From: Meghimatium bilineatum
Taxonomy: Eukaryota > Mollusca > Gastropoda > Stylommatophora > Philomycidae
Direction of reading: 5' to 3'
Length of the DNA stretch: 64,000 bases
Assembly (NCBI GenBank): GCA_034231615.1
Contig: CM067306.1
Span: 60,636,749-60,700,748 of the forward strand
Below, one piece after another: positions 44,333 through 55,650 of the stretch. The position numbers were made by a program, and so were the translations under genes. The notes under the pieces were generated by a model. It was not told where the DNA came from. It made no database searches and saw only the letters and a program-made list of their open reading frames with translations. Position 1 is the stretch's first letter; every line of letters starts with the position of its first letter.

Positions 44333-45478
44333 GCCAAAGCCAATGTTGTAACGGACACTGACCTTCTGTTGATAGGCAAAGCTGGAAATGGTAAAAGTTC
44401 AACAGGAAACACTATCCTTAGAAGAAAAGCATTCAAAGCATCACCCAGTACAAGACCAGTCACACAAAAAATTCAGCATGAGGTTTCTGAATTTAACGGT
44501 CGAGTACTGAAAATTGTAGACTGTCCTGGCGTGGGAGACAACACCGTTTCCAAAGCAGAAGCTTTAAAGATGCTGGTTAGCAATTATGCAGCTGCTATTG
44601 CATTAAATCCCCGTGGCTACCACGCGTTTCTCCTTATTCAAAAATTTGGAGACCGATTCCTAGAGCAAGATGTACAATCTGTGAAATTGCTGAAGAAAAT
44701 ATTCGGTAAAGAATTCGTCAAAAAGTATTGTATTATTGTATTAACTCATGGAGATTTGTTCGATAAGGAAGAACAATCATTTGAACAATGGTACGAGGCA
44801 GAAGAAGGGGAGTTCAAATATCTCTTGAATGAGTGCAGCAACAGAATAATCTTGTTTAATAACGTTACAAAAGATGAAAGCATAAAGAATTCTCAAATTT
44901 TGGAGCTAATCCAGATGGTTGATAACCTTCGATTCACCAGTGATAGATACACTGATGACCATTTCCAGATGGCAGAAGCTGAACGAAACCGACTTTTGGT
45001 AGAAGCAAGAACGCCTACGATCCAAGAAGAAGCAATGGTAGAAATAAGTCTGATACTGCAGAAGATAGAGAGGATACATGAACAGAAGGAACTAGAATCT
45101 AAAATGGAAGCACTGAATGTTCTCAAAGTTCGAGCTTACAATCTATACACACAAATAAGCGCACAAGATTGTGGAACTGGACTTTTGCACAAGTTGTGCG
45201 AGACGGTAAAGTCAACGCAGACAATAGTGGATGAGGATCTTCAACATTGTTCCATACTGATGGAAAGAATGAAACAAAATGAGAAAAAACCAGCAACAGA
45301 TGACGAACAGCAAATGCAATTAATGAAAAACGAGCAAGAACAGACTCGTAATCAAGAAACAAAATGCAATGTCTTGTACAAACAAGCTATGGAGATTCAG
45401 AGAGAAAATGAAGAAAATCTCACAGATGCGGTTAGAACCATTTTAATTATGAGATTTATGGCACTTCTTTCGGAGTGA
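44333..45478 (+). CDS. GIMAP/AIG1-family GTPase (GIMAP-2), main exon
   Basis: 382 codons including stop; with exon 1 (41010-41078) the protein is 404 aa. The acceptor is TGCTCTTCTTACAG (AG at 44331-44332). Numbered in the joined protein: P-loop GKAGNGKS (38-45), G2 threonine near 67, G3 DCPG (86-89), conserved box NPRGYHAFLLIQKFG (115-129), G4 THGD (161-164). The second half is a Glu/Gln/Lys-rich coiled coil with many cysteines. Unlike GIMAP-1 it lacks a long hydrophobic tail, ending AVRTILIMRFMALLSE, so a membrane anchor is doubtful. The two proteins align throughout the G domain and into the coiled coil (RYSDENF/RYTDDHF; IQEETIMEVSLI/IQEEAMVEISLI), indicating tandem duplication. No AATAAA was seen close to the stop. 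The function (membrane trafficking or immune-cell homeostasis) is inferred from the family. Confidence 0.92.
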   Translation, partial: AKANVVTDTDLLLIGKAGNGKSSTGNTILRRKAFKASPSTRPVTQKIQHEVSEFNGRVLKIVDCPGVGDNTVSKAEALKMLVSNYAAAIALNPRGYHAFLLIQKFGDRFLEQDVQSVKLLKKIFGKEFVKKYCIIVLTHGDLFDKEEQSFEQWYEAEEGEFKYLLNECSNRIILFNNVTKDESIKNSQILELIQMVDNLRFTSDRYTDDHFQMAEAERNRLLVEARTPTIQEEAMVEISLILQKIERIHEQKELESKMEALNVLKVRAYNLYTQISAQDCGTGLLHKLCETVKSTQTIVDEDLQHCSILMERMKQNEKKPATDDEQQMQLMKNEQEQTRNQETKCNVLYKQAMEIQRENEENLTDAVRTILIMRFMALLSE

Positions 45479-45689
45479 CAGTTGCAACAATCATTATTTA
45501 TATTCCATGAGGTGTGGTTTTTGCTTATCATGTATGTCTATAACGCCCTTCTATATCGTCTTCTGTCAATCATTTCCGACGCCTACGTTCCCTCATCCCA
45601 TATTGACACGCTTCCCAGTATCTTTTCACTTGATTAGAACATGCCAATTGTCTGAATGAGCTCCATGTTTACTCTTCTCGTGACGTGTC

Positions 45690-46190
45690 TAAGAAATCTA
45701 AGAGTCTTGTCTTTTAATGTGTCCAAAATATTTTATTTGCCTGATCTTTATTTCTCTTAGTAATTCTTTCTTCATATTAAGTGTCTTTATCACCTCTTTA
45801 TTAGTTTTCTTCTCTTTCCATGGCGTTCTCCCTATTCTTCTATATACCCACATCTCAAAGGCATCAATTATGTATTCTAATTGTTTATGTAGTGTCCATG
45901 TTTCTGAACCATACATTAATATAGAATAGATGTAGCATTTTATAATTCTCATTTTAACTTGTTTGTAATTTGTGTAGATGTCAATAATTTTCTCATGTCA
46001 TTGAAGGTACTTTTAGCCATTCATATTCTCGTTTTAACTTCTGTTTCACATCTGCCAATTGTGACTATGTGTCCAAGATATTGATAATGTTTTACTTGTT
46101 GTAGTTTCTCTCCATGTATGTTTATGTTTAGCTTTTCTTCTGTGTCTTTGCTGATTATCATGGCTTTTGCTTTTTGGACATATATATATT
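45690..46190 (-). pseudogene. LINE-C reverse transcriptase C-terminus
   Basis: Minus strand: AKAMIISKDTEEKLNINIHG, VKHYQYLGHIV, MRIIKCYIYSILMYGSETWT, MWVYRRIGRTPWKEKKTNKE and IRQIKYFGHIKRQDS. The 5' side runs into a TA microsatellite (46210-46257). Confidence 0.8.
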
Positions 46191-46203
46191 CAGTAGGCAA
46201 TAA

Positions 46204-46209
<6 letters not shown>

Positions 46210-46257
<48 letters not shown>
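46210..46257. repeat. (TA)n microsatellite
   Basis: About 24 TA units at the broken edge of the LINE-C relic. Confidence 0.95.
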
Positions 46258-46259
<2 letters not shown>

Positions 46260-46685
46260 GCAATAAAATATAGCCAATTTTTTGGTCACTAAACGTATAC
46301 CCAACTTTTTTCATAGAATAAAAAATATACTGATGAAATATAATGAAGATCCAGTTTGTACGAAACAATACCAGTAGATTTGCAAGTGGAAACATTGTTT
46401 ATAAAAGTTAACGCACAGAGAATTAATTTCTGAACATTTTCCAATGTTTAATATTTTGAGGGTCTACGGTAGAAAGAAATATTTAAAGGCGACAGCAAAC
46501 TTATTTAAGGACTCTGTGTGGAATATGTGGTTTCTATCTGCATGTGTTAGTTAGATATCGCGATTTAGCCGAGATAACTGTCTGTTACAACACTGAGACA
46601 GAATTAGCAAACCATCAGTGAAAACAAACGGCTCGCAGCAAAATGGAGATATTTCTAAACGACTAAAAAGCGCTTATATAGAACC
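46258..46685. other. No gene seen
   Basis: AT-rich, no long frame or recognised motif. Confidence 0.5.
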
Positions 46686-46689
46686 GCAG

Positions 46690-47835
46690 CGCAACAACAC
46701 ACTATTGGGCTTTCGGAAAAATTTGCACAGATGAAAACTTAGCCCTCAAACAATTATCAGAAAGAGAGACAGAACAAAACCACGAATTATATTTAGCTTT
46801 CGTGGAACGAGAAAAATCTTTCGACAGAGTGGATAGAGCACAACTATGGATAGCACTACAAACATATGGAATCTGATAAACCTTTGTCAGAGCACATACG
46901 TCGATAGTCAATGCGCAGTAAGAATGAGCACAGGTACATCAGGTAATATCCAAATTCGTTAGGGAGTGAGGCAGGGATGTGTACTATCCACGTTATTGTT
47001 TATAAAATACATAGATCACATCTGCAAGGACAACGGAAGAAAACAATCTGAAGAATAACTTCAACGAATTGTTATTTGCAGACGACCAAGCACTAGTGGC
47101 ATCATCAGAAGAGCAACTACAAAGATAAATAGACAGATTACATCAAACATGCCAAACCTTTAACATGAAAATAAATATAGAAAAGACCGAAGTAATGAAG
47201 ATACGAAGAACAGAAAGAAACACCGATATTTATATTGGAAACCAGACTTAAACAATTGACAGAATTCACATACCTAGGAATCAATATAACAACAGATGGC
47301 ATGAGTAGAAACGAAATACAAAATAGGCGTAGTAAAGCATATCAAGACCTAGCACAAATGACACCAATCTTCAGAAACAAAAATGTGGATTTAAACTCCA
47401 AAATAACACTATTCAAAACGATTATTATGTCAACGATGTGCTTCCAATGCCGAACGTAGACAGCGACGGCACAAGACAAACGAAAACTTGTGACAGCTGA
47501 AATGATATGTTAGAGCAGAATCATAGGGATATCACTAAGAGACAGAATAAGAAATGAGGACATTAGACAAAGAACAGGTACCATCCAAATCTTGAAACAT
47601 ATTAAGAGATAACAGATCAAATGGTTTGCACTCATCAGCAGACTACTACCAGACAGCATACACTAGCAAGCTATGCTACACAGATACCGTGAAGGCAGAC
47701 CTAGAGGTCGACCACGAAAACAATGGACCACCGAAATAAAAGAGGCGACAAACTCCACAATATACTCAGCACACATGCTGGCCATCTCCAGAAATCTCTT
47801 CTACCTCTGACGCTGAAAGTCAAGAAAGGGCTTAG
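46690..47835 (+). pseudogene. LINE-B reverse transcriptase, most complete copy
   Basis: In shifting frames: LAFVEREKSFDRVDRAQLWI (motif A), SQCAVRMSTGTSGNIQI, GVRQGCVLSTLLF (motif B), LLFADDQALVASSEEQL (motif C with F-A-D-D intact), FNMKINIEKTEVMKIRRTER, LTEFTYLGINITTDGMS, ISLRDRIRNEDIRQR, GRPRGRPRKQWTTEIKEATN. At least eight stops or frameshifts. It is followed by an AGT tail. Confidence 0.85.
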
Positions 47836-47837
47836 CG

Positions 47838-47846
47838 AATAGTAGT

Positions 47847-47891
<45 letters not shown>
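47838..47891. repeat. (AGT)n tail of LINE-B
   Basis: About 17 AGT units directly after the LINE-B end motif; the LINE-B copy at 21528 has GATA there instead. Confidence 0.85.
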
Positions 47892-48039
47892 CTAACATAT
47901 TTATGAACCCTAAATCTATATAAAGTGTAATCTGGCCACATCTTGGCCCAGTTAACATGTCACAGTCCTGTTGCCTGGTGGGAAATCATTCTTATAAAGT
48001 GACGATATTTGATTTTTCCTGCTATTTTAATTGATCACT

Positions 48040-49150
48040 TTGTGTATACTTTGTGTCTACAAATACAAGAAATTTATCTTAACCAAGCTTTATGGTCGAA
48101 ACGTTGACACTCAGTGTATTTTTCTCTTGCAAACCTGAATTGTAACCTTTCAAAAATTTTAAAATACATTTGTCCTATTTACCAAAGGTAGATTTACTGC
48201 TGTTTTTCTTTCTTTATCACCATCATCGTTGTTTTCGTCATCCTCATCATTTTCATTGTGAACATTTACATTTGTAACACACCAATACTTATTCATACAA
48301 TATTGTTTTTCGTTTTTGTGTTACTGTGGCTCACACCTAACCGTAAAATATTTTCTGTTATTTAGATAATTATGTTAGAGTGACTGTAAATATTACCCGG
48401 TAATGTTGTGTTCTTGACTGTTACCATTTGGCTTTGTAATATCAATAACAAAAAGTTCAAGGAAGAAAACACATTATAGAAAGCTAAAAATCGCTAACAA
48501 GAAGAAAGGAAACACACTAAAAACACACATAAAAATGAAAAGCACAAACTGTACAGTGCGTCTTATTTTCACAATGTGTCACTAAATGACATGACAATTT
48601 TTTTTACTTTAATCTCGTGGTGTAAATATCACTAGAATAGCAACGTAACGCCAATGAAAGGAAGTAGACTAAAGAGAGGGAAAGTCGTGGATGGGGCATG
48701 ACAATCAATACAAGGTAAATGCGTGAAACGTAACAACAATTAGACTTACGTAAAACACAGGTTTATATATCGTTTCAATGGGACACGACAGACTATATCT
48801 AAAACTAGTAGGTAATGATGGGCAATGATGAGCACACAAGAAATCATAAAAATTACAATGCACAGATCACATTCAACTTTTCAACCAAAAGGTCTTTATT
48901 TAAACAATAACAAAACATCAAAAGACGACGAAAGGAAAAATTATCACAACGTCCAACGGAAATATGGAAATGATATGCCGGAAGGTCAGAAAGTACATAA
49001 AAAAACGTAACTATATGTGGAAACGAAACGAACAAAAAGATGAGTAAATGATGGAACAAATAGACTAAAGACAAAGACCACACCAACTCAGTACTAGGCG
49101 TAAGAGTGGTCGGAATTGAGTCCAAAAGGCTTGAGTGTACCCAAATGGGG
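48040..49150 (-). mobile_element. Penelope-like element terminal fragments
   Basis: Minus strand near 48865-48920: ATAAAGACCTTTTGGTTGAA then AAGTTGAA, a worn version of the Penelope terminal-repeat core. A second, opposite copy at 48085-48125 has TTTATGGTCGAAACGTTGAC. GAGTGGTCGGAATTGAGTCC at about 49105 is shared with 23455. No coding relic was recognised between them. Confidence 0.5.
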
Positions 49151-49329
49151 CATGCTGAGGAAGAGTTATACAAAGTATGTGTGCACTAAAGGTTGTGGCA
49201 TATGCTGCGGAACGGATATATGTTCCCGTATATTGTCATATTTCCGTTCATATTGTGATAACTCTTGATATAGAATGCAGGAAGAGTTGTCTTATTGTTG
49301 TTGAGTCTGAGGTGTAGGCATTGGTCAGT

Positions 49330-50000
49330 GAGAATTCCATGGATGATGATATGGTTATATACACTGATGATTCTGTTGTTAAACGTGTGAGTCGTTCATG
49401 AGTCCTTAATGGGCGGTGAGTAGTGACTGTTAGAGAGGAGATTGGAGCATTCGCTGTAACTACAAGTATAATGGCAATGGGAATTGTGGTAGTGAGAAGG
49501 GCCCCGAACTGTATATGTACACAGAGTTTAACTTATGTCTGCATTCTCAGCGACTCAATAAGTATGATCAAGAAAATACTCGCAGGTTGTATTCGTGAAC
49601 AGGTGCTTGATGCTGTGGAGAAGTCAAAGTTGGAGGGTGTCACATTTCTTTTTGCCTTACCATGCGGGTGTTCAAGGCAATAATAGAGCAGATCGATTGG
49701 CAGGCTCTGCCGCTGTATCGAATGGCAGAGCAATGGACAGAACCGACATATTGAACTCTTTCAGAGAAATTGCATGTTGAAGCGAAATCAATAAAGATGA
49801 TGATTTCTTTTCAATGTTCAGAATATCGGAGCTGGGTTTTAAATGTGGAATAGCAAGAAATTAATATTACTAGACACGGCAAGAGAACAGAATCTGCCAG
49901 ATGTCGTGTAGCTTCGGATATACTCAGGGGTGGGGAGAATCGGAGAACCTATGGAAGTGTACACTATTTGTAGCGAAGATCCCTCGTCTAATTAACTAAC
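49330..50000 (+). pseudogene. LINE-E RNase H domain and C-terminus
   Basis: In shifting frames: MDDDMVIYTDDSVVK (first Asp), VREEIGAFAVTT, VCILSDSISMIKKILAG (second acidic strand), HAGVQGNNRADRLAGSAAVS (E of the N-E-R-A-D motif changed to N), AMDRTDILNSFRE, RISELGFKCGIARN, and an eroded version of the terminal S-E-D-P-S-S-N. Same family as 11042-11578. Confidence 0.75.
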
Positions 50001-50339
50001 AAACGGGGTTTTCCTGGGATCATGGCCTTATTTATATTTCATTATATAGTCATTAGGCCTATATAAAACTTGAACATTGAGTAACAACTGGAAAGACCAA
50101 GGGGAGAAGAGATATGAGAAAGACAAAGAGAAATTTCTGCATTGGTTGTCACTGAGGCACAAATCGAAGTCACCAACTGAATTTATTAACAATACAAGAT
50201 ACAGAGAGTTGTGAAGAAGCACGATGGCATACGTCACGAAACTTTATTGATATAGTTTGTGCTTAACTGGGTTTTTTCTCCGGTTCGGGTTATTTCTAAA
50301 TCGTCATTGATAACACTACCTTTCTTCCTTTTCGCGTTA

Positions 50340-50720
50340 TACCCTTTTATGCCCTGCAGCGTCACGGGTAGAAGAGTGGATATGTCCTTTTTGTGTACCT
50401 CCATATATTTGTTTTCGCTGATTCTTTTATTTCTGTAATCCATCTTTTCATCTTTTGCATGGTCTGACGCTGGCTTTGTATAGTAATGCTTTTTTGAAGG
50501 GCCCTATCTGATGGTAGTCTGGAAGCGTGTGAAATCCACTTAATCTACACAGCTGATGTCTTCTGATGTAATCCAGAATTGGCATTGCGTTTCTTAGTCG
50601 TCTGATGTTTTTCATTTCTGATTCTGTCTGTTATTGTTACTCCAAGAATTAATTATACGTAGATAAGTCATTTCTGTTGTAACAAGTTTTCTTTTGTCTT
50701 TTGTTGTTAGTGGTAACACT
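50340..50720 (-). pseudogene. LINE-B C-terminus
   Basis: Minus strand: TDRIRNEKHQTTKKRNAN, WISHASRLPSDRALQKSITI, RWITEIKESAKTNIWRYTKR. Colinear with the LINE-B end at 12690-13020. Confidence 0.65.
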
Positions 50721-51285
50721 GAACGCGGGAATCATCCAGGAATTTGTCAGGGATACCATAGTGGTCTTTCAAACTCTAAATTCAACGTTGACTTTTCCAA
50801 GTGTGTTTGGCAAATTGGTTGTGCTGTTTTTAAAAAATATTTTATTTACTTCTTTCAAAATTAGTAATTCGTAATGCAAAAGTAACCCTGCACTCTATAT
50901 TTCTATACGCTAAAATGAAACTCCGATATTGATTTTGACATATTTACAGACTAAATATTGACTTTGTGGGCGTCTGTTGCTAGGTCGATAGAGACACCGA
51001 AAAGGTAAAAGGTAAAGCAGCAAGGGCCTCGATCCTTCTGAAATATAGTGAGACCATTGTCATACTTCAAGAGAGATCCGGTTGTGTATGAAAACGAACG
51101 CCCAAAAAAAATAAAAATAAAAAAGGGCTGGGAAGTTTTCAAAAATTGACTGATTAAACATTGGAAAGTACTATGAAAGCGAACTAGTGTGACCAAACAC
51201 AACTACATCAAGATAATGTCCAGAAAGTGTTAGTCATATAAGGCATAGGTAAACATAATTTTATCAGGAGATATTTTGTTGTTGA
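50721..51285. other. No gene seen
   Basis: Low-complexity and unique sequence; a short minus frame (50951-51202) has no recognised motif. Confidence 0.5.
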
Positions 51286-51963
51286 CTAAATAAACAATAA
51301 ACTAAACGGCAACACTCTTGAAAAAGTCGACAACTTCACATACCTTGGCAGCAAGCTATCAACAACAGGAGATTCATCAACATAAATATCACACCGTATT
51401 GCACTGGCTGCTAACTCATTCAATAAACTGTCAACTATTTGACATTCAAAAACACTAAGAAATAACACAAAACTCAAAATCTTCAACTCCTGCATAATTC
51501 CAACATTAACATATGGATGCGAAAGTTGGAAAGCAACATCAAAATTAGAGCAAAGACTAAACACCGTTGAAAATAAATGTGTTAGGGCGCTACTGAGCAT
51601 ACGTTGATTAGACTTCAAATCAAACACAGTTGTCAGACAAGAATCAAAACAAAAATATGTATCTACCTATATTAGAAAGCGTCGCTGGAATTACCTCAGA
51701 CACGCACTACGAAGGGATACTGAAAGACTCCCCTGTCAAGCTTTGACGTGGTAACCAAAAGGCAAGATAAAACAAAGAAGACCCCTCCCCAAAAAAAAAA
51801 AAAAAAAAAAAAAAATTTACGTAGAACTATTACAAGGGAACGTTTCACCATCTGTATCAGAAACAATGAAGATCTAAAGCAAAATACAATGAAACGAGAG
51901 ACATGGAAATCTATGACATCCGCCCTATGTGCCGTCTTTGGCCCTAGAGGAATAACGAACTAA
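51286..51963 (+). pseudogene. LINE-G reverse transcriptase C-terminus with internal poly-A
   Basis: LEKVDNFTYLGSKLSTTGDS, a stop, SHRIALAANSFNKLS, KIFNSCIIPTLTYGCESWKA, EQRLNTVENKCVRALLSIR, YIRKRRWNYLRHALRRDTER, then a run of about 27 A at 51789-51815 and LRRTITRERFTICIRNNEDL to MTSALCAVFGPRGITN. The poly-A lies inside coding sequence, so it is a slippage expansion and not a tail. Confidence 0.8.
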
Positions 51964-52454
51964 AAAAGACATGACGCTTTATTTAGAGATAAGCCTTCAA
52001 TGTGAAAGATTGAACGTCGGGTATTCGTTTAACAATTAATTGAGATAAAATTACCAGTGTTTTAAAATAAAATGGAAATGTTATTGTTTGATGTAGCAAA
52101 ATGATTTCACTTTAAAGACTTCAAGTCTTTTTTTTTTATTTTTAAAAGGCTAACCCCCTATGAACTATGCCAATAATTATTTTTACACAAACGAAGCATT
52201 CACAGCATACTGTATGATGTCAAGAAGCATTAAAATATTAATAAAATTGATTTTGGGATAAAATTCTTAACATAATGTAATAATTTTCTACAGAATAACA
52301 ACAGTGCAACGACTCATAACCAAATATCAAAGAAAGATTTATGCTAATTCTAGAAGAAACCCTTAGTCTAATCACATTTAGACTTTCCGCTGTGAAAGAT
52401 ATCTTTCAAAATTTATTGAAGTTCAGTCTCACAATAATTGTGAATCAGTTTTCT

Positions 52455-52798
52455 AGAAGTGGTTTATTCGAAGAATATTACACATTCCTTGGACAGCAAA
52501 GATTACCAATGAAGAATGTCTTAGAAGGATGAATGTGAAAAGATGCATTATTGATAATATGAGAAAAAGACAGTCAACATTTATTGGGCAAATAATGAGA
52601 AGAGGAGGCATTGAGAATATAGTGACAACAGGAAAGATAGAAGGGAAAAGATCAAGGGGAAGACATAGAGAAAAGATATTGGACAATTTGACTAAATATC
52701 TTAGATTGACTATACCAACAGAGATGATGACATATATGGGGGATCGATGTACATGGAGAGATATGATCGCCAACACCATTCGGCACGCACGAATATGA
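52455..52798 (+). pseudogene. LINE-D C-terminus
   Basis: RRILHIPWTAKITNEECLRR-like start, then MNVKRCIIDNMRKRQSTFIG, QIMRRGGIENIVTTGKIEGK, RHREKILDNLTKYLRL and MIANTIRHARI. The last 90 codons are uninterrupted. Confidence 0.78.
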
Positions 52799-52799
52799 T

Positions 52800-53290
52800 T
52801 TCTAGAAGCTCATTTTCAGATCTTCAATTTATGCATCCTGTTGAAAGCAATGTTACTTCACTTGAAGAACAATATAGAAAATTGGTATTTGCAGATTGGA
52901 AAAAAAGGAGCTCAATTTAACAAAGATGGCATCCCTACATATAGTGAACAGTTTTGTATTGGTATACTTCAGCATACTGCATTTAAGGAGTTCACAACTT
53001 TTGCTCTTACTTGTTTGATAACCCCAGTTAGTAATGATGTAGTTAAGAGAATGTTCTCCCTAGAGACTTCAGTTAAGACAAAGGCAAGGAACACGATTGC
53101 GATGAATTTACTTGATGCGATTGTGAGGATAAGGGCAGAACTATTATTTTCAAATAATTATTGTTAGGACTTCCATCTAACGGAAAACATACTCAAACAC
53201 GTTACTGCTGACAAGGTCTATGTTGAAGGTCCCACTAGGTCAAGTGAGGAAGACAGTAGTGAGATGGATGTTGAATTTCTCATCTGATGT
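52800..53290 (+). pseudogene. hAT transposase C-terminal fragment (second hAT family)
   Basis: An open frame 52841-53167 carries FTTFALTCLITPVSNDVVKR, MFSLETSVKTKARNTIAMNL and LDAIVRIRAELLF, the hATC signature (T-P-V-S-N-x-x-V-E/K-R-x-F-S...K-T-K-x-R-N...L-D-A-I-x-R-I-R). It runs on past a stop with KHVTADKVYVEGPTRSS and an acidic end. It is adjacent to the LINE-D end at 52798, so it was truncated there. AATAAA occurs at about 53361. Confidence 0.7.
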
Positions 53291-53299
53291 ATTAAAACT

Positions 53300-54420
53300 A
53301 GTCTAAATTAATTTGGCCTTTCTTTGGCCATTTATGGTGCAGTTTGGACTTCATTCGAAAATAAATTTGGCAACTCTGGAATTGGTGGTAAAATCAGAAG
53401 GTAGCAGACGAGATTCGAAACCAGTTCGTTTAAACTAATAAATTGATCTCACAATTTTATTCAACATGTTTTAATTGTTTACTCGGCGAATCTGCATCCA
53501 TAAATATGCAATTTTGAACGAGTCTTCACGTGTGCATTACTATGATTAATGTTAATGTGTAGAGGTAGGTCGAAACACAGACTACAACAACTACTTAGAC
53601 TACTAACATACTAACTAAGGCTTAGTTAGTTACTAAGCTGTACTCAACTGTACTGACCGTGGCGTACGTGGAATGAATATATACTTGATACTAGATGGGG
53701 CAACTTTGCACACACCACACTAGGTTTAAATATGCCTCTAATGACCATTCATAATTACTTATTTAATGAATGTAAACGTAAATAGGCATTTATCCACATA
53801 TGATTCATCACTTAATTTACCACTCATCCAACATTAGATTACTGACTGTAAATTAAATACTACACTAATACTACTCGGGCTCGAGACCAAGTCTACTGTT
53901 TCATTCATATGATAATCTACTACTAATAGATTCTATTGTCTTGTCTCTGCTTTTTCTGTGTTGCAGGATTGAATGACGATCGATTTTCGGGCCATGCCAC
54001 GTTTGGTCACTTGATTTGCACTAATAGTGTGTAGGCCTACGTCTCAGAACGTTTACTATTTTAGGCCTACAAAATATTTGTTTATTTAGGATATGGATCC
54101 CTTAATGTGAATAATAAACGGCTAATGTTGGCAGGAGTCGCAAGATGACTTTGTTTTGCTTAACCCCAGTTATTGTGACAATACATTATCTAGATGTCTG
54201 CTGAACAAACAAGGATCCAATCTCCTTTGCTATCCAAACTATCTTCTAAAATCTGGTCCATATATAATACAGTAGGCCTCTACAGAACAGTTCAGAAGCA
54301 TAGTAGTATGAAGTGAGTCAGAATTAAATTATGTCATCTGCTTTTCCAATGGGCCTATAAAGACCTTTAGGTCGAACACCAATTTAGTCTTGTGAACTTT
54401 GACTGATAATGTAAGCCTAT
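53300..54420. other. No gene seen; contains a dispersed repeat segment
   Basis: 53925-54055 repeats the LINE-linked segment at 5095-5230. The rest is unique AT-rich sequence. Confidence 0.5.
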
Positions 54421-55075
54421 AAATCAATCAATCAAATGCCGACTGGCGTAGGCTATCATGTTTCTCCACGACTCCCTGTCTCTTGTGTTGTCAATAAGCT
54501 CGGTTGGTGAGCTTCTACCGTGCCACGATACAAGCCCATCTAGTAACTTTTCTCTTTGTCAACCCCTATCTCTTCTCCTTTTTCTTTCCAGTGGTTATTA
54601 ATTGTTAAAGCTGTGTTTTTCTCAGCACATGCCCTAGAAACCTTCACTGTCTGCCTCTAATGTTTGATATGATTGATCTTTTTACGCCAGCATCAATGAG
54701 AACTTCTGCATTAGTTTTCTTGGCTGTCCATGGTATTTCATCATTCTTCTCAGAAACCACATTTCTGTAGCCTTCAATTCACTTTGAATTTTCTTGTTTA
54801 TAGTCCATGCTTCACATCCATAAAAAAGAATTGGTTCGATATAACATCTCAGCACCCGAATTCGGGTCTGCATTGATAGACTTCCATTGCAAAAAATGGT
54901 TCTCATTTTGTGGAATGCTGATTTGGCTTGTGCTGTTCGGCTCTTTATCTCACTTGAGCATCTACCTTCTGATGTTAACAGGGTGCCAAGATATTTCACT
55001 TTTCAACTTGTGCTAATTTTGTGTTATTAATTATTATGTTGCATCTTGGTGGTGTATGTCTTGGTATAGTAAGCC
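54421..55075 (-). pseudogene. LINE-D reverse transcriptase C-terminus
   Basis: Minus strand: MKYLGTLLTSEGRCSSEIKS, TRIRVLRCYIEPILFYGCEA, TEMWFLRRMMKYHGQPRK, then after frameshifts KEKLLDGLVSWHGRSSPTEL and IDNTRDRESWRNMIAYASRH. The tail is TTGATTGATTGATT (complement at 54421-54434). Confidence 0.8.
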
Positions 55076-55499
55076 TATGACTATAGATAATTATAGATCC
55101 ATAGATAAGACTTCATCACTCCATAGAAAGTCAGAACATGACATTTGGTACAAAGAAGCATGTTGAAAAAGTGATTAAACTCCCCATCCCCCAATGGTTT
55201 TTCCAATAAAAAGTCATTAAAATATCAGACCAAACCCATGAATGGATATTTTTTAAAAAGTAAACACCCCCCCCCCTCTTAAAAAAACCCAAGAAGTTGT
55301 ACCTGTGGCCCTGGATGATCATACTATCATTGAAACTCAACTGTACTGCTTGCATGAGTCACAAATCCAGTCTTATTCTTGCGCAATAGGAAACAATATC
55401 CAGATACTGGTAGAACCTACTACTAATCACACAGGACCCAACAGTGTCATCATGTTGTTTATGTCTGTGGAATTCCTTCATGTTTGTATCGTCTCATTT

Positions 55500-55650
55500 T
55501 CTTCTTCTGTGTTCGTTCTCAAACTCCTGCAGATTAGCAGGAAGTAGTTCAGAGCATAGAATACATTATTCCATGGTTTACTTCTTAGCTGTGATATCAT
55601 CACCTTTCTGATGGACACACATCCGATTGCAGTATGGCTTCTGCAAGGAT
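55500..55650 (-). mobile_element. SINE-like repeat, partial
   Basis: CTTCTTCTGTGTTCGTTCTC, CTGCAGATTAGCAGGA and a worn GCTGTGATATCATC block match the family in reverse. Confidence 0.6.
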
